A stretch of DNA of 64,000 bases, taken from the NCBI RefSeq assembly GCF_014203555.1, contig NZ_JACHJH010000003.1:1-64000 (forward strand). The letters are read 5' to 3'. Origin of the DNA: Streptomyces olivoverticillatus. Its GTDB lineage: Bacteria > Actinomycetota > Actinomycetes > Streptomycetales > Streptomycetaceae. The position numbers and the translations under genes were made by a program. The notes under the pieces are model-generated. The model made no database searches. It worked only from the letters and a program-made list of their open reading frames with translations, and was not told the DNA's origin. Shown piece by piece: positions 7,768-19,600 of the stretch (positions within the stretch are counted from its first letter, which is position 1; each line of letters begins with the position of its first letter).

Positions 7768-10065
7768 TCAGGACTCGGCGCGGAAGGTGCGCAGGCGCAG
7801 GCTGTTGCCGACGACGAAGACGGAGGAGAAGGCCATCGCGGCCCCGGCGATCATGGGGTTGAGGAGGCCGCTGGCGGCGAGGGGGAGGGCGGCGACGTTG
7901 TAGGCGAAGGCCCAGAAGAGGTTGGACTTGATGGTGCCGAGTGTCTTGCGGGAGAGCCGGATGGCGTCGGCTGCGGCGCGCAGGTCGCCCCGGACGAGGG
8001 TGAGGTCGCCGGCTTCGATGGCTGCGTCGGTGCCGGTGCCCATCGCGAGGCCGAGGTCGGCCTGGGCGAGGGCGGCGGCGTCGTTGACACCGTCCCCGAC
8101 CATGGCCACCGAACGGCCCTCGGCCTGCAGCCGCTTGACGACGTCCACCTTGTCCTGCGGCATGACCTCCGCGATCACCTCGTCGATGCCGACCTCGCGG
8201 GCCACGGAGTGGGCGACGGCCGTGTTGTCACCGGTCAGCAGGATGGGGGTCAGGCCCAGGGCGCGCAGCCGCCGGACGGCTTCGGGGCTGGTCTCCTTGA
8301 CCGCGTCGGCGACCTCCAGGATGGCGCGTGCCTTGCCGTCCCAGGCCACCGCGATGGCGGTGCGGCCCGCCGCCTCGGCCTCGGCCTTGGCCCGCTCCAG
8401 GCCGGCCGGCAGGTGGATGGCCCTCCCCCAAGGACCTCCGACAAGCTCCGGTCCCGGGGGTGCCCCCATGGCGAGGAGCTTCTCGCGGCCGACGATCACG
8501 GCGTGGCCGTCGACGACGCCCTGCACGCCGAGGCCGGGGATGTTCGCGAAGTCCTCGGGCGTGGGCAGGGCGCCCACCTTGTCGGCCGCGCCGCTCGCGA
8601 CGGCCTGGGCGATCGGGTGCTCGGAGGCGTGCTCCAGGGCCCCGGCCAGCCGCAGCACCTCGGCCGGGTCCTCGCCGTCGGCGGTGTGCACGGTGCGCAG
8701 GGTCATCCGGCCGGTGGTGACGGTGCCGGTCTTGTCCAGGACGATGGTGTCGACCTTGCGGGTGGTCTCCAGGACCTCGGGGCCCTTGATGAGGATGCCC
8801 AGCTGTGCGCCGCGGCCGGTGCCGACCATGAGGGCGGTCGGCGTCGCGAGGCCGAGGGCGCAGGGGCAGGCAATGATCAGGACGGCGACGGCCGCGGTGA
8901 ACGCGGAGGTCATGCCCGCGCCGGTGCCCAGCCAGAAGCCGAGGGTGCCGAGCGCGAGGGCGATGACGACGGGCACGAAGACGGCCGAGATCTTGTCGGC
9001 GAGGCGCTGGGCGGCGGCCTTGCCGTTCTGCGCGTCCTCCACCAGCTTGGCCATCCGGGCCAGTTGGGTGTCGGCGCCGACGCGGGTGGCCTCGACGACC
9101 AGCCGGCCACCGGCGTTGAGCGTGGCACCGGTGACCGCGTCGCCGACGCCGACCTCGACGGGCACGGACTCGCCGGTCAGCATGGAGGCGTCGACGGCCG
9201 AGGAGCCTTCGACGACCGTGCCGTCGGTGGCGATCTTCTCGCCGGGGCGGACCAGGAAGCGGTCGCCGACCGCCAGGTCCTCGGTGCGGATCTGGTCCTC
9301 GCGGCCACCGCGCAGGACGGTGACCTCCTTGGCGCCGAGCTCCAGCAGCGCCTTGAGCGCGGCACCGGCCGTCCGCTTGGAGCGGGCCTCGAAGTAGCGC
9401 CCGGCCAGGATGAACGCGGTGACTCCGGCGGCGGCCTCCAGGTAGATGTTCCCGGCGCCGTCGCTGCGGGCTATGGTCAGCTCGAAGGCGTGGGTCATGC
9501 CGGGCATGCCGGCGGTGCCGAAGAACAGCGCCCACAGCGACCACAGGAACGCGGCCCCCGTCCCCACCGAGACCAGGGTGTCCATGGTGGCGGCGCCGTG
9601 CCGGGCGTTGGTCCAGGCGGCCCGGTGGAAGGGCCAGGCGGCGTACGTGACGACGGGCGCGGTCAGGGTCAGGGAGAGCCACTGCCAGTACTCGAACTGC
9701 CAGGCGGGCACCATGGCCAGCAGGATCACGGGCACGGCGAGCGTCACCGCGGTGACCAACCGCTGCCGCAACGGCCGCAGTTCGTCGGATGCGGCGTCGG
9801 CGCCGCCGGACGCGTCCTCGGTGCGGGCGGGCTTGGGCGGAGCGGCCGTGTAACCGGTCGCCTCGACGGTCGCGATCAGGTCGGCCACCGTCACGTCCTC
9901 GCGGAAGGCCACCTTGGCCTTCTCCGTGGCGTAGTTGACGGTCGCCTCGACCCCGTCCATGCGGTTGAGCTTCTTTTCGATGCGCGCCGCACACGAGGCG
10001 CAGGTCATGCCGCCGATGGCGAGTTCGATCTCGGCGCCGGTCACGCTGTGGGTCGTGGTGCTCAT
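7768..10065 (-). CDS. copA: Copper-transporting P1B-type ATPase
   Basis: 765 residues. An N-terminal heavy-metal domain carries GMTCASC (residues 19-25), followed by membrane helices, the ion site CPC in [11 protein letters not shown], the phosphorylation motif DKTGTVTTG, the SEHP motif of the nucleotide-binding domain and the hinge [12 protein letters not shown]. This combination defines P1B ATPases that export Cu(I) from the cytoplasm. CsoR-like operators lie 13 and 98 bases upstream, in agreement with copper induction. An in-frame palindromic repeat at 8421-8468 adds about 16 residues ([16 protein letters not shown]) in the nucleotide-binding domain. No copZ or csoR gene is in the window. 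Confidence 0.95.
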   Translation of the reverse strand: MSTTTHSVTGAEIELAIGGMTCASCAARIEKKLNRMDGVEATVNYATEKAKVAFREDVTVADLIATVEATGYTAAPPKPARTEDASGGADAASDELRPLRQRLVTAVTLAVPVILLAMVPAWQFEYWQWLSLTLTAPVVTYAAWPFHRAAWTNARHGAATMDTLVSVGTGAAFLWSLWALFFGTAGMPGMTHAFELTIARSDGAGNIYLEAAAGVTAFILAGRYFEARSKRTAGAALKALLELGAKEVTVLRGGREDQIRTEDLAVGDRFLVRPGEKIATDGTVVEGSSAVDASMLTGESVPVEVGVGDAVTGATLNAGGRLVVEATRVGADTQLARMAKLVEDAQNGKAAAQRLADKISAVFVPVVIALALGTLGFWLGTGAGMTSAFTAAVAVLIIACPCALGLATPTALMVGTGRGAQLGILIKGPEVLETTRKVDTIVLDKTGTVTTGRMTLRTVHTADGEDPAEVLRLAGALEHASEHPIAQAVASGAADKVGALPTPEDFANIPGLGVQGVVDGHAVIVGREKLLAMGAPPGPELVGGPWGRAIHLPAGLERAKAEAEAAGRTAIAVAWDGKARAILEVADAVKETSPEAVRRLRALGLTPILLTGDNTAVAHSVAREVGIDEVIAEVMPQDKVDVVKRLQAEGRSVAMVGDGVNDAAALAQADLGLAMGTGTDAAIEAGDLTLVRGDLRAAADAIRLSRKTLGTIKSNLFWAFAYNVAALPLAASGLLNPMIAGAAMAFSSVFVVGNSLRLRTFRAES
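8421..8468. repeat. Intragenic palindromic repeat inside copA
   Basis: Nested inverted repeats: ccccc (8425-8429) with ggggg (8456-8460), and ggacc (8432-8436) with ggtcc (8450-8454). It is translated in frame as [16 protein letters not shown]. From memory, closely similar palindromes occur dispersed in Streptomyces genomes, within and between genes. It looks like an insertion of such an element. Confidence 0.65.
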
Positions 10066-10077
10066 GGCTGCTCCTTC

Positions 10078-10094
10078 TTACCCCTGGGGGGTAT
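10078..10094. promoter_or_regulatory. CsoR-like operator 1
   Basis: ttacccctggggggtat, a TACCCC/GGGGTA type inverted repeat, sits 12 bases upstream of the copA start codon. It fits the known CsoR (copper-sensing repressor) operator consensus of actinobacteria. Confidence 0.75.
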
Positions 10095-10162
10095 CACCTC
10101 GGCCTGATTCAGGTATACCCCCACCCCGTATCGGGAAGCAAGCTGTTCCGGAGCTTTTCTCG

Positions 10163-10179
10163 ATACCCCTGGGGGGTAT
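10163..10179. promoter_or_regulatory. CsoR-like operator 2
   Basis: atacccctggggggtat, the same operator type as at 10078 and slightly more complete. A degenerate relative (gtatacccccaccccgtat) lies between them at 10113-10131. The remainder of the 10066-10457 gap has no supported gene. A frame at 10078-10266 on the minus strand is judged spurious. Confidence 0.75.
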
Positions 10180-10457
10180 GTCCGAGAGCGCGGCGAAGAT
10201 CGCGACTGGAGCCGTTTCCGCTGGTTGACGTAGTATGTCGGCCGTCGCTATTGCGTCCGCGGCCATCCCCGGTGTCCGCTCCCGGGGACCGATATCGGCG
10301 AATCGATCAGGCCGGTACGCAGTGCGGGCAGTTGCTTTTCGCCCGGTCCGTCAGCACGTGGCCGGAGCATGCCACGGCAGCGGGCCGGAAGCCGGAGGGC
10401 CGGACAGGTGCATAGGGGCTCCAGTCCTTGTCTCCAGGCAGAACGGAAGAGCGCACC

Positions 10458-12101
10458 GTGGATGTGAGCGCGGCCAATCGGAAGGGCCTCAGCCTTTTCG
10501 CCCTGATCATGATCGGCCTGGGGTCCATCTTCGGCTCCGGCTGGCTCTTCGGGGCGGGCCAGGCGGCCCGGGTCGCCGGCCCCGCCGCGCTGGTCGCCTG
10601 GGTGATCGGCGCCGTCTTCATCGGCATGATCGCCATGTCGTACGCGGAGGTCGGCGCCGCCTACCCGCTGCCCGGCGCCATGGCCCGCTTCGGCTCCATC
10701 TCGCACGGCCCCGTACTCGGCTTCATCACGGGCTGGGCGGTGTGGATCGCGACCGCCTCCCTGATCCCCATCGAGTCCATCGCCGGCACCCAGTACATGG
10801 CCTCCTGGAACTTCGGCTGGGCCAAGGGCCTGGTCGCCGACGGCCACCTCACCGGCACCGGCATCGCGACCGCCCTGGTCCTCACCGTCGCCCTGTGGCT
10901 GGCCTGCTACTGGTCCGTGGCGCTGCTGGCGCGCGCCAACAACGTGCTCACCCTGGTCAAGTTCGCCATCCCCGTCCTCGCCGTCGGCGCGCTCATCGCC
11001 TCCGGCTTCCACACCGGCAACTTCACCGCGCACGGCGGCTTCGCCCCCAACGGCTGGTCCGCCGTGCTCACCGCCGTCACCGCCTCGGGCGTCGTCTTCG
11101 CCTTCAACGGCTTCCAGGCCGTCGTCAACCTCGGCGGCAACGCCAAGAACCCCGGCCGCGCCATCCCGCTCGCCCTCGTCGGCGCACTCTCCCTCGGCCT
11201 GGTCATCTACCTCGCCCTGCAGATCGCCTTCCTCGGCTCCGTACCGCCGGAGCGGCTCGCCGAGGCCGGCGGCTGGAGCGGCGTCGACTTCGCCTCCCCC
11301 TTCGCCGACCTCGCCAAGCTGCTGATGCTGCACTGGGTCGTCACCATGCTCCAGTTCGGCGCCTTCATCTCCCCCTCCGGCGCCAACATCGGCAACGTCG
11401 CCTCCTCCGCGTACCTGGCCCAGAACCTCGCCGAGACCGGCTTCTTCCCCAAGAAGATCGCCGAGGTGCACCCCCGCTACGGCGTCGCCCGCCCCGCCAT
11501 GTGGCTCAACCTCGGCTTCTCCGTGCTGCTGCTGGTGACCATCGGCCACAGCTGGGAGGCCCTGGCCAGCGTGGTCTCCGCCGCCATGGTTGTCTCCTAC
11601 CTCATGGGCCCGATCGCCGTCGGCGTCTTCCGGCGCACCAAGCCGCACCTGCCCCGCCCCTTCCGGCTGCCCGCCGCCGGGGTGCTCTGCCCGCTCACCT
11701 TCGCCTTCGCGGCCTGCGCCCTGTACTGGTCGAAGTGGCCCAACACCGGCAAGGTCGCCCTGCTCACCCTGGTCTCGGTGCCCATCGCCGCCGTCGTGCT
11801 GCGCCGCCGCGGCGAGCGCAGCCTGCGCCGGCACTTCGCCCCGGCCTGGTGGATGGTGGCCTTCCTGCTCTGGACGGCCCTGCTGTCCGCCCTGGGCAGC
11901 AAGGAATTCGGCGGCCACGGCGTGATCCCGGGCGGCTTCGACATCGCCCTGGTCGCGATGTCGGCCCTGGGCTTCTACTTCTGGGCGGTACGCGCCGGTG
12001 TCCGGGCCCACGAGGCGGGCCTGCCCGACCCCGACCCCGTCCTGGACGCTGCCGCCCCGGCCGTGCCCGGCCCCCGCCGGCCCGAGACCGTCGACGCCTG
12101 A
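10458..12101 (+). CDS. APC-family amino-acid permease
   Basis: 547 residues from the GTG at 10458, preceded by ggaagag. The N-terminus GLSLFALIMIGLGSIFGSGW is the typical first helix of the amino acid-polyamine-organocation superfamily, with the unwound G-S-G motif that binds the substrate's backbone. About twelve hydrophobic segments follow, and the C-terminal tail is polar and proline-rich. The protein should import an amino acid by proton symport across the cytoplasmic membrane; the substrate cannot be read from the sequence. It is a single-gene unit between copA (divergent) and icd (same direction, 90 bp downstream). It is not obviously part of the PKS cluster. Confidence 0.88.
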   Translation: MDVSAANRKGLSLFALIMIGLGSIFGSGWLFGAGQAARVAGPAALVAWVIGAVFIGMIAMSYAEVGAAYPLPGAMARFGSISHGPVLGFITGWAVWIATASLIPIESIAGTQYMASWNFGWAKGLVADGHLTGTGIATALVLTVALWLACYWSVALLARANNVLTLVKFAIPVLAVGALIASGFHTGNFTAHGGFAPNGWSAVLTAVTASGVVFAFNGFQAVVNLGGNAKNPGRAIPLALVGALSLGLVIYLALQIAFLGSVPPERLAEAGGWSGVDFASPFADLAKLLMLHWVVTMLQFGAFISPSGANIGNVASSAYLAQNLAETGFFPKKIAEVHPRYGVARPAMWLNLGFSVLLLVTIGHSWEALASVVSAAMVVSYLMGPIAVGVFRRTKPHLPRPFRLPAAGVLCPLTFAFAACALYWSKWPNTGKVALLTLVSVPIAAVVLRRRGERSLRRHFAPAWWMVAFLLWTALLSALGSKEFGGHGVIPGGFDIALVAMSALGFYFWAVRAGVRAHEAGLPDPDPVLDAAAPAVPGPRRPETVDA

Positions 12102-14411
<2,310 letters not shown>

Positions 14412-14457
14412 CCCCGCGGCGGTCCGGCGACCGCCCGCGCGCCCGCACACGTCTTTG

Positions 14458-14486
14458 CCCCGGTCGGCACACTGCCCGGCCGGGGC
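14458..14486. terminator. Hairpin between icd and the UbiD gene
   Basis: Imperfect inverted repeat (ccccggtcgg with the complementary ccggccgggg, short loop) in the 101-bp gap between two convergent genes. It probably terminates both the icd transcript and the long PKS operon. Confidence 0.55.
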
Positions 14487-14512
14487 GGAGACGTATGGAC
14501 GGGGGCCGTCCG

Positions 14513-16018
14513 TCAGGCGATGCCCGCCGCCGGCGGCAGGCCGCCGGCGATGAGCGCGAGGGCGCGCTGCTGCACGTCCTGCGGATAGTTGTCGGCGAAG
14601 GCCGTGCTGCGCAGGGAGGGATCGCCGATGCAGTCGAAGACCACGGTCGGGCCGGTGCCCGCGGCGCGTTCCTCGTCGGTGTAGCAGACCATCAGATGCA
14701 TGATGGCCGTGTCGCGCACGACGTGGATGCCGTCCGAGGGGTGGGAGCGGGTGGCGAACCCCCAGAGCACGTCCCGCAGGTCGGTCGGGTCCAGGTCGTG
14801 GTCGAGCACCATGATCCGGGTGATCCACCACCCGCCGTGCGGAAAGGCGTTGCAGGCCTCGCCGATGGCCCGGGACAACTCCTGTGACGAGGTGAACGAC
14901 GTGGTCTCGCGCCAGTCGGCGTCGACCGTGACGGCCAGCACGTGGACGGCGGTCTCCGGGATCATCCACGCCGCGGCGACGGGAATGCCCGCCTCGCGCA
15001 GGTAGTGGGTCCAGCGGGCCGAGTGGGTCAGCCCGATGAGGGTGTGGTCCTCGTCGACGGGCTTGCCCGCGCACACCACCGGCATGATCGGGTCGTTGCG
15101 GTGGGTGATGGCGGTGACGTGGTACGCGGGCAGCAGCCAGGAGTGGGCCTCCGGTATGTACCCCGCCATTTCCCCCATCGGACCCTCGGGGATCCGGTCG
15201 TCGTGGTCGATGTAGCCCTCGATGACGATCTCGGCACTGGCAGGCACCTCAAGGTCGACGGTCTTGCACCGTACGAGCTCCAGGGGCTTGCCGAAGTAGG
15301 CGCCCAGGAAGGCCGCTTCGTCGGTCTCCTCGGGCAGCGACATGGCCGAGACGAACGACACCGCGGGCTCGGCGCCCAGGACGAGCGCGAAGGGCGTGCG
15401 CTCGCCGCGCTCCCGCCACAAGTCGTCGATGACGCCGATGTGCTGCGGCGAGCCCGTGAAGGTGGCCATCCGGTGCGCATCGTGCAGCATGGCCCGCGCG
15501 ATGCCCCAGTTGGTCCACCGGCGGTCCGGGCTGCGCAGGACGAACGTGCCGATGGTGTTGGCGTAGCGGCCGCCGTCACCCTGGTGCAGGAAGGGGAACG
15601 GGAACCTGGTCAGGTCGGCGTCCTCGCCGAGGAGGACGTTCTCCTGGCATTTCCCCGAAGGGACGACGACCGGCGGCACGGGGGCCGCCGCCTGGGCGGC
15701 GACCAGCCCGTCCATCAGCGCGAGCGGCGGGGTGTCGGCGCCCCGTCCGAGCGACAGCGCGGCCCGTGCGTACGGCGACCCGGGACGGCTGCTGAGGGCC
15801 GCGGGGGCGGCCAGGACCCGGAAGCCCGGCCGGTGTCCCCGGATGCGGGACAACAGCTGTGCCGGGCCGCCGTGTTCGGTGGTGTGGCGGGCGATCGCAC
15901 CGATTTCCAGCTCGGCGTCCACTTCCTCGTCGATGACGTGCAGGTCGTCGATGTCGGCCAGCGCGTCGAGATAGTCGCGCAGGCTGGGCAGGTGTTTCAT
16001 GTCGGGGCGGTCCTTCAT
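14513..16018 (-). CDS. UbiD-family prenyl-FMN-dependent decarboxylase
   Basis: 501 residues from the ATG at 16018, whose start overlaps the stop of the upstream UbiX-like gene (ATGA). A second ATG at 16000 is possible. The sequence has the UbiD fold signatures: [11 protein letters not shown], a catalytic arginine in GIARAM (Arg175) and the acidic pair in EGPMGE (Glu278, Glu283). These align by number almost exactly with Arg173, Glu277 and Glu282 of ferulic acid decarboxylase Fdc1. Such enzymes remove CO2 from alpha,beta-unsaturated acids using prenylated FMN. As last gene of the PKS operon it most likely decarboxylates the released polyene acid, as reported (from memory) for SmdK in 9-methylstreptimidone biosynthesis. 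Confidence 0.9.
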   Translation of the reverse strand: MKDRPDMKHLPSLRDYLDALADIDDLHVIDEEVDAELEIGAIARHTTEHGGPAQLLSRIRGHRPGFRVLAAPAALSSRPGSPYARAALSLGRGADTPPLALMDGLVAAQAAAPVPPVVVPSGKCQENVLLGEDADLTRFPFPFLHQGDGGRYANTIGTFVLRSPDRRWTNWGIARAMLHDAHRMATFTGSPQHIGVIDDLWRERGERTPFALVLGAEPAVSFVSAMSLPEETDEAAFLGAYFGKPLELVRCKTVDLEVPASAEIVIEGYIDHDDRIPEGPMGEMAGYIPEAHSWLLPAYHVTAITHRNDPIMPVVCAGKPVDEDHTLIGLTHSARWTHYLREAGIPVAAAWMIPETAVHVLAVTVDADWRETTSFTSSQELSRAIGEACNAFPHGGWWITRIMVLDHDLDPTDLRDVLWGFATRSHPSDGIHVVRDTAIMHLMVCYTDEERAAGTGPTVVFDCIGDPSLRSTAFADNYPQDVQQRALALIAGGLPPAAGIA

Positions 16019-16626
16019 CGGTCGTGGCCGGGGCGGAGCTCTTCGCGGGCCGCTCGCATGCCGTTCCAGCGGTAGGCCTTGGGGGTATCGATGCCGAACT
16101 GGTCCAGCACCCGGGTCACGGTGTGGGCGACGATCTCGTCGACGGTGTCCGGCCGTTGGTAGAAGGCGGGCATCGGGGGCACGATGACCGAGCCCATGCG
16201 GGCCAGCGCGAGCATGTTGTCCAGATGGATCTCGCTCAGCGGCGTCTCCCTGGGCACCAGCACCAGCTTGCGGCGTTCCTTGAGGGTGACGTCCGCCGCG
16301 CGGGCGATGAGCCCGTCGGCGTACCCCGTGCGGATGCCCGCCAGGGTCTTCATGCTGCACGGCACGATCACCATGCCGTCGGTGCGGAAGGAGCCCGAGG
16401 AGATCGCCGCGCCCTGGTCCTCGGGGCTGTAGCTGACGTCGGCGAGCGCGCTGACCTCGCGCACGCTCATCGACGTCTCCCACTCGATCGTGCTGCGTGC
16501 CCAGCGGCTGATCACCAGGTGGCTCTCGATGCCGCCGTGGTCCCGCAGCCGCTGGAGCAGCCGCACTCCCAGCACGGCACCGGTGGCGCCGGTGATGCCC
16601 ACGACGAGGCGCGGCGGGGCGCTCAC
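16015..16626 (-). CDS. ubiX: UbiX-type flavin prenyltransferase
   Basis: 203 residues from a GTG at 16626 that overlaps the PKS stop codon (GTGA). The N-terminal flavin-binding motif GITGATGAVLGVRLL is followed by a SMKTLAGI segment and the conserved LVLVPRETPLSEIHLDNML and PPMPAFYQRP regions. UbiX attaches a dimethylallyl unit to reduced FMN to make the prenyl-FMN cofactor needed by UbiD enzymes. It stands directly before the UbiD gene with overlapping codons, so the operon supplies its own cofactor. Family assignment is firm. Whether the genome has other ubiX copies is not visible. Confidence 0.93.
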   Translation of the reverse strand: MSAPPRLVVGITGATGAVLGVRLLQRLRDHGGIESHLVISRWARSTIEWETSMSVREVSALADVSYSPEDQGAAISSGSFRTDGMVIVPCSMKTLAGIRTGYADGLIARAADVTLKERRKLVLVPRETPLSEIHLDNMLALARMGSVIVPPMPAFYQRPDTVDEIVAHTVTRVLDQFGIDTPKAYRWNGMRAAREELRPGHDR

Positions 16627-19600
16627 AGGCGCACCTCCGCCGGCTCGGAGAGCCACTGGTGGACGGCGAGGGCGGTGGATGCGGCGTGTTCCTCGAGCAT
16701 CGTGAAGTGGGTGCCCGCCACCTCCCTGCGCGCGTGCTCCAGCTGCCAGCCGGGCCGCCAGGCCGCCGGGTCGTCGCCCAGCAGTTCGGCCAGGCACTGC
16801 TCGCGCGCCCCGACGAACAGGGTCGGCGTCGCCACCGGCAGCGGGCGCCAGCCGTCGAACAGCTCCGCGTACCAGGCCATCGCCGTGAGCTGGTCGTCGG
16901 TGAGGGGCAACTGCGGGAAGCGCTCGGTCAGTTGCCGGGTGATCGTGGCCATCCCGTGGCACATGGCCGTACCCGTCGCGCCGGGCGAGTCGAGCAGCAC
17001 CAGCGCGGTGGGCGGGACGCCGAGCGCCTCCAGCTTCCGTACGGTCTCGTGGGCGGGCCAGCCGCCCGAGGAGTACGCCACCAGCGCGAACCGCCGGCCG
17101 GCGAACCGCCGCCGCAAGGTGTCGGCCAGCTGCCCGGCCGCCGTGTCCAGAGACTGCGGCAGCGGCTCGCCGGTGCCGTAGCCGGGCAGGTCGACCGTCC
17201 AGACGTCCCGCTTGCCGTGGAGTGCCGCGGCGAACTTCACGTACTGGTACGCGCCGGTGGGCGCGATCAGGGACGGCAGGCAGACCAGTGCCGTCTCTTC
17301 GCTGCCGTCCGCCAGCCGCATGGTCTCGGGCTCGGGCCCGGCGGTGGCGTACGTCGGCCGCAGGCCCGCGGCGGCCGTCAGGAGACCGGCGACCCGGTCG
17401 AGCTTCCCGGTCTGCGCGGCCGACCGGAAGAGGGCGGCCATGGAGTGTGCCGGGGGCGTGGCCTCGGCCTCGGGCGCCGGGTCCGCGGCCGCTCCGGGCT
17501 CCAGGCGCGCCACGAGCGCGTCCACGCGGTCGGCGCCGGTTTCGAGGAAGTGTGCGCAGAGCTCGTCGACGGACTCCGCCTCGAAGAGCAGCGTGGAGGA
17601 GACCTCGCCGAGGTCCTCGCGGAGCGCGTTGGTGAGCTGCAGGACGAGGATCGAGTCCATGCCGTAGTTGGCGAGCGGCACGGCCGGGTCGATCTTCTCG
17701 GCCGGGAACTTGAGCGTGGCCGCGGCCTGTTCCCGGAGGTAGGCGGTCAGCGTCGCCGTCCGGTCCACGGCGGCGTGCGGCCGCGGCGCCGGGGCGGCGG
17801 GCGCCGGTTCCGGCTCCGGCTCCGGCTCCGGCACGGGCATGGGGGCCGTCACCGGCTCCTGCACGACCGGCCGGGCCGCCACCACGGGCTTCGCGGCGGC
17901 CACCGCCTTCGCGGTGACCCGCTGCCGGGCCACGCCGTCGCTCTGCGCGGCGATGATCTGCTGGCCCAGCTCCTGAGCCTCCGGCAGGACGAAGACGACC
18001 GACGGGAAGCCCTCGCCGCGCAGCACCTGGCGCCAGCTCTCCGGCGTCAGCGCGGGCGAGCCGGGGATGCGCAGCGGCGCGTCCTCGAAGAGCCACCAGC
18101 CTTCCAGCAGGCCGAACGTGAGGTGGCTGAAGACGTCGAACATCGCCAGTTCGTTCAGCAGCAGCCAACCCCCGTCGCGCAGCGCGGCCTTCGCGTTCTG
18201 CAGCGTGTTGCGGGTGTCGCGAGTGGCGTGCAGGACGTTGGCGGCGATGACGAGGTCGAAGCTCCCCGCCGGGATGCCCTGCCCGGCCAGCGGCGCCTCG
18301 GCGTCGAAGCGCACACAGTCCAGGTAGGGCACGTCGGGACCGAAAGTGGCCTGGGCGCGGTTGAGGAACGCCTTGGACAGGTCCGTGTACGTGTACGTCT
18401 CGATGCGGTCGCGGAAGGGGCGCAGCGCCGCGAACATCCCGACGCTCGTTCCTCCCGTCCCGGCACCGATCTCCAGGATGCGCAGGCGCGCGTCCGGCTC
18501 CTGGCGCAGCCGCTCGGCGACGATCGCGACGGCGGCGTCGGCGACGGCGCGGTTGTAGGTGTCCGCCACCCGGTTGTTGCGGTAGCAGCCCTCGACGAGC
18601 TCGACCGAACCGCGCGGGAACATCACGTCCGTCGGCCGCGTACGGCCGGTCAGGATGTCGGGCAGCGCCCTCAGCGTGGCGTCGACGAGCGCGAGTTCGG
18701 CCTTCTTGTCCGGGTCCGCGGACCAGGCCGCGCGGCGCTCGTCCCACTCCCGGGTGACCTCGTCGAGCGGCGGGGCGGTGGCGGGCATCATGCGCAGCGC
18801 GTGCTCCAGCCACGGCGTGTACCGCTCCAGGATGCCCGCCCGTTCGCGCAGCCCCGTGACGTCGGTGCGGGCGTCCGCGGCCGAGGGCACGGCGCCGAGC
18901 GCCGCCAGGTGCGCGCGGGTCAGCTCGGCGAGCATCGGGTCGCGCTCCGTCCGGCGCCAGCGGGCCGTCGCGCGCAGCGTCTCGCCGTCACCGGGCACGG
19001 TGGCGCGGGCGGCGACCGTCTCGGCCGGCACGCGGTGAAGCGCCCGCCGGTAGACGGTCGTACGGGTCGCCGGATCGATCGGTTCGAGGGCGTCCAGACC
19101 CGTCACCTTGACGAAGCCGACCTGCGCCTGCGGGCCGCCCAGGAGGGTGTCCAGGGCCTCCATGGCCTCCGGCGGCTCGATCGACACCAGCCCCCACCGG
19201 GCCATGTGCTGCTTGTGGAAGTCGGAGGCGGCGCTGCCGATGCTGCCCCACCAGCCCCAGTTCATCACCTTCACCGGGCAGTCCCAGTGCCGGTCCAGCA
19301 GCTGGGCGTACGCGTCGGCGAAGGTACAGCCCGCCGCGTAATTGCCCTGCCCGGCCGCCGTGGTGAACGACTGGAGCGAGGAGAAGAACAGCGCGAAGTC
19401 CAGCGCCTCCCCGGCGAACACCTGGGCCATCGCCACGCTCGCGTCCACCTTGGCCGACAGGGCCGCGCGGAAGTCCGCCTCGTCCATGTGGGCCAGCGTC
19501 CGGTCGCGCAGCACCAGGGCCGCCTGGACGACGCCGTGGATCCGCCCGTAGCGGGCCTTGATCTCGGCGTGGGCGCGGTGCAGCGCGGCCGGGTCCGCGG

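Noticed and set aside
10078..10266. 62-codon minus-strand frame upstream of copA
   Set aside because: It spans the two CsoR operators and the expected promoter, with no ribosome site and no coding character.
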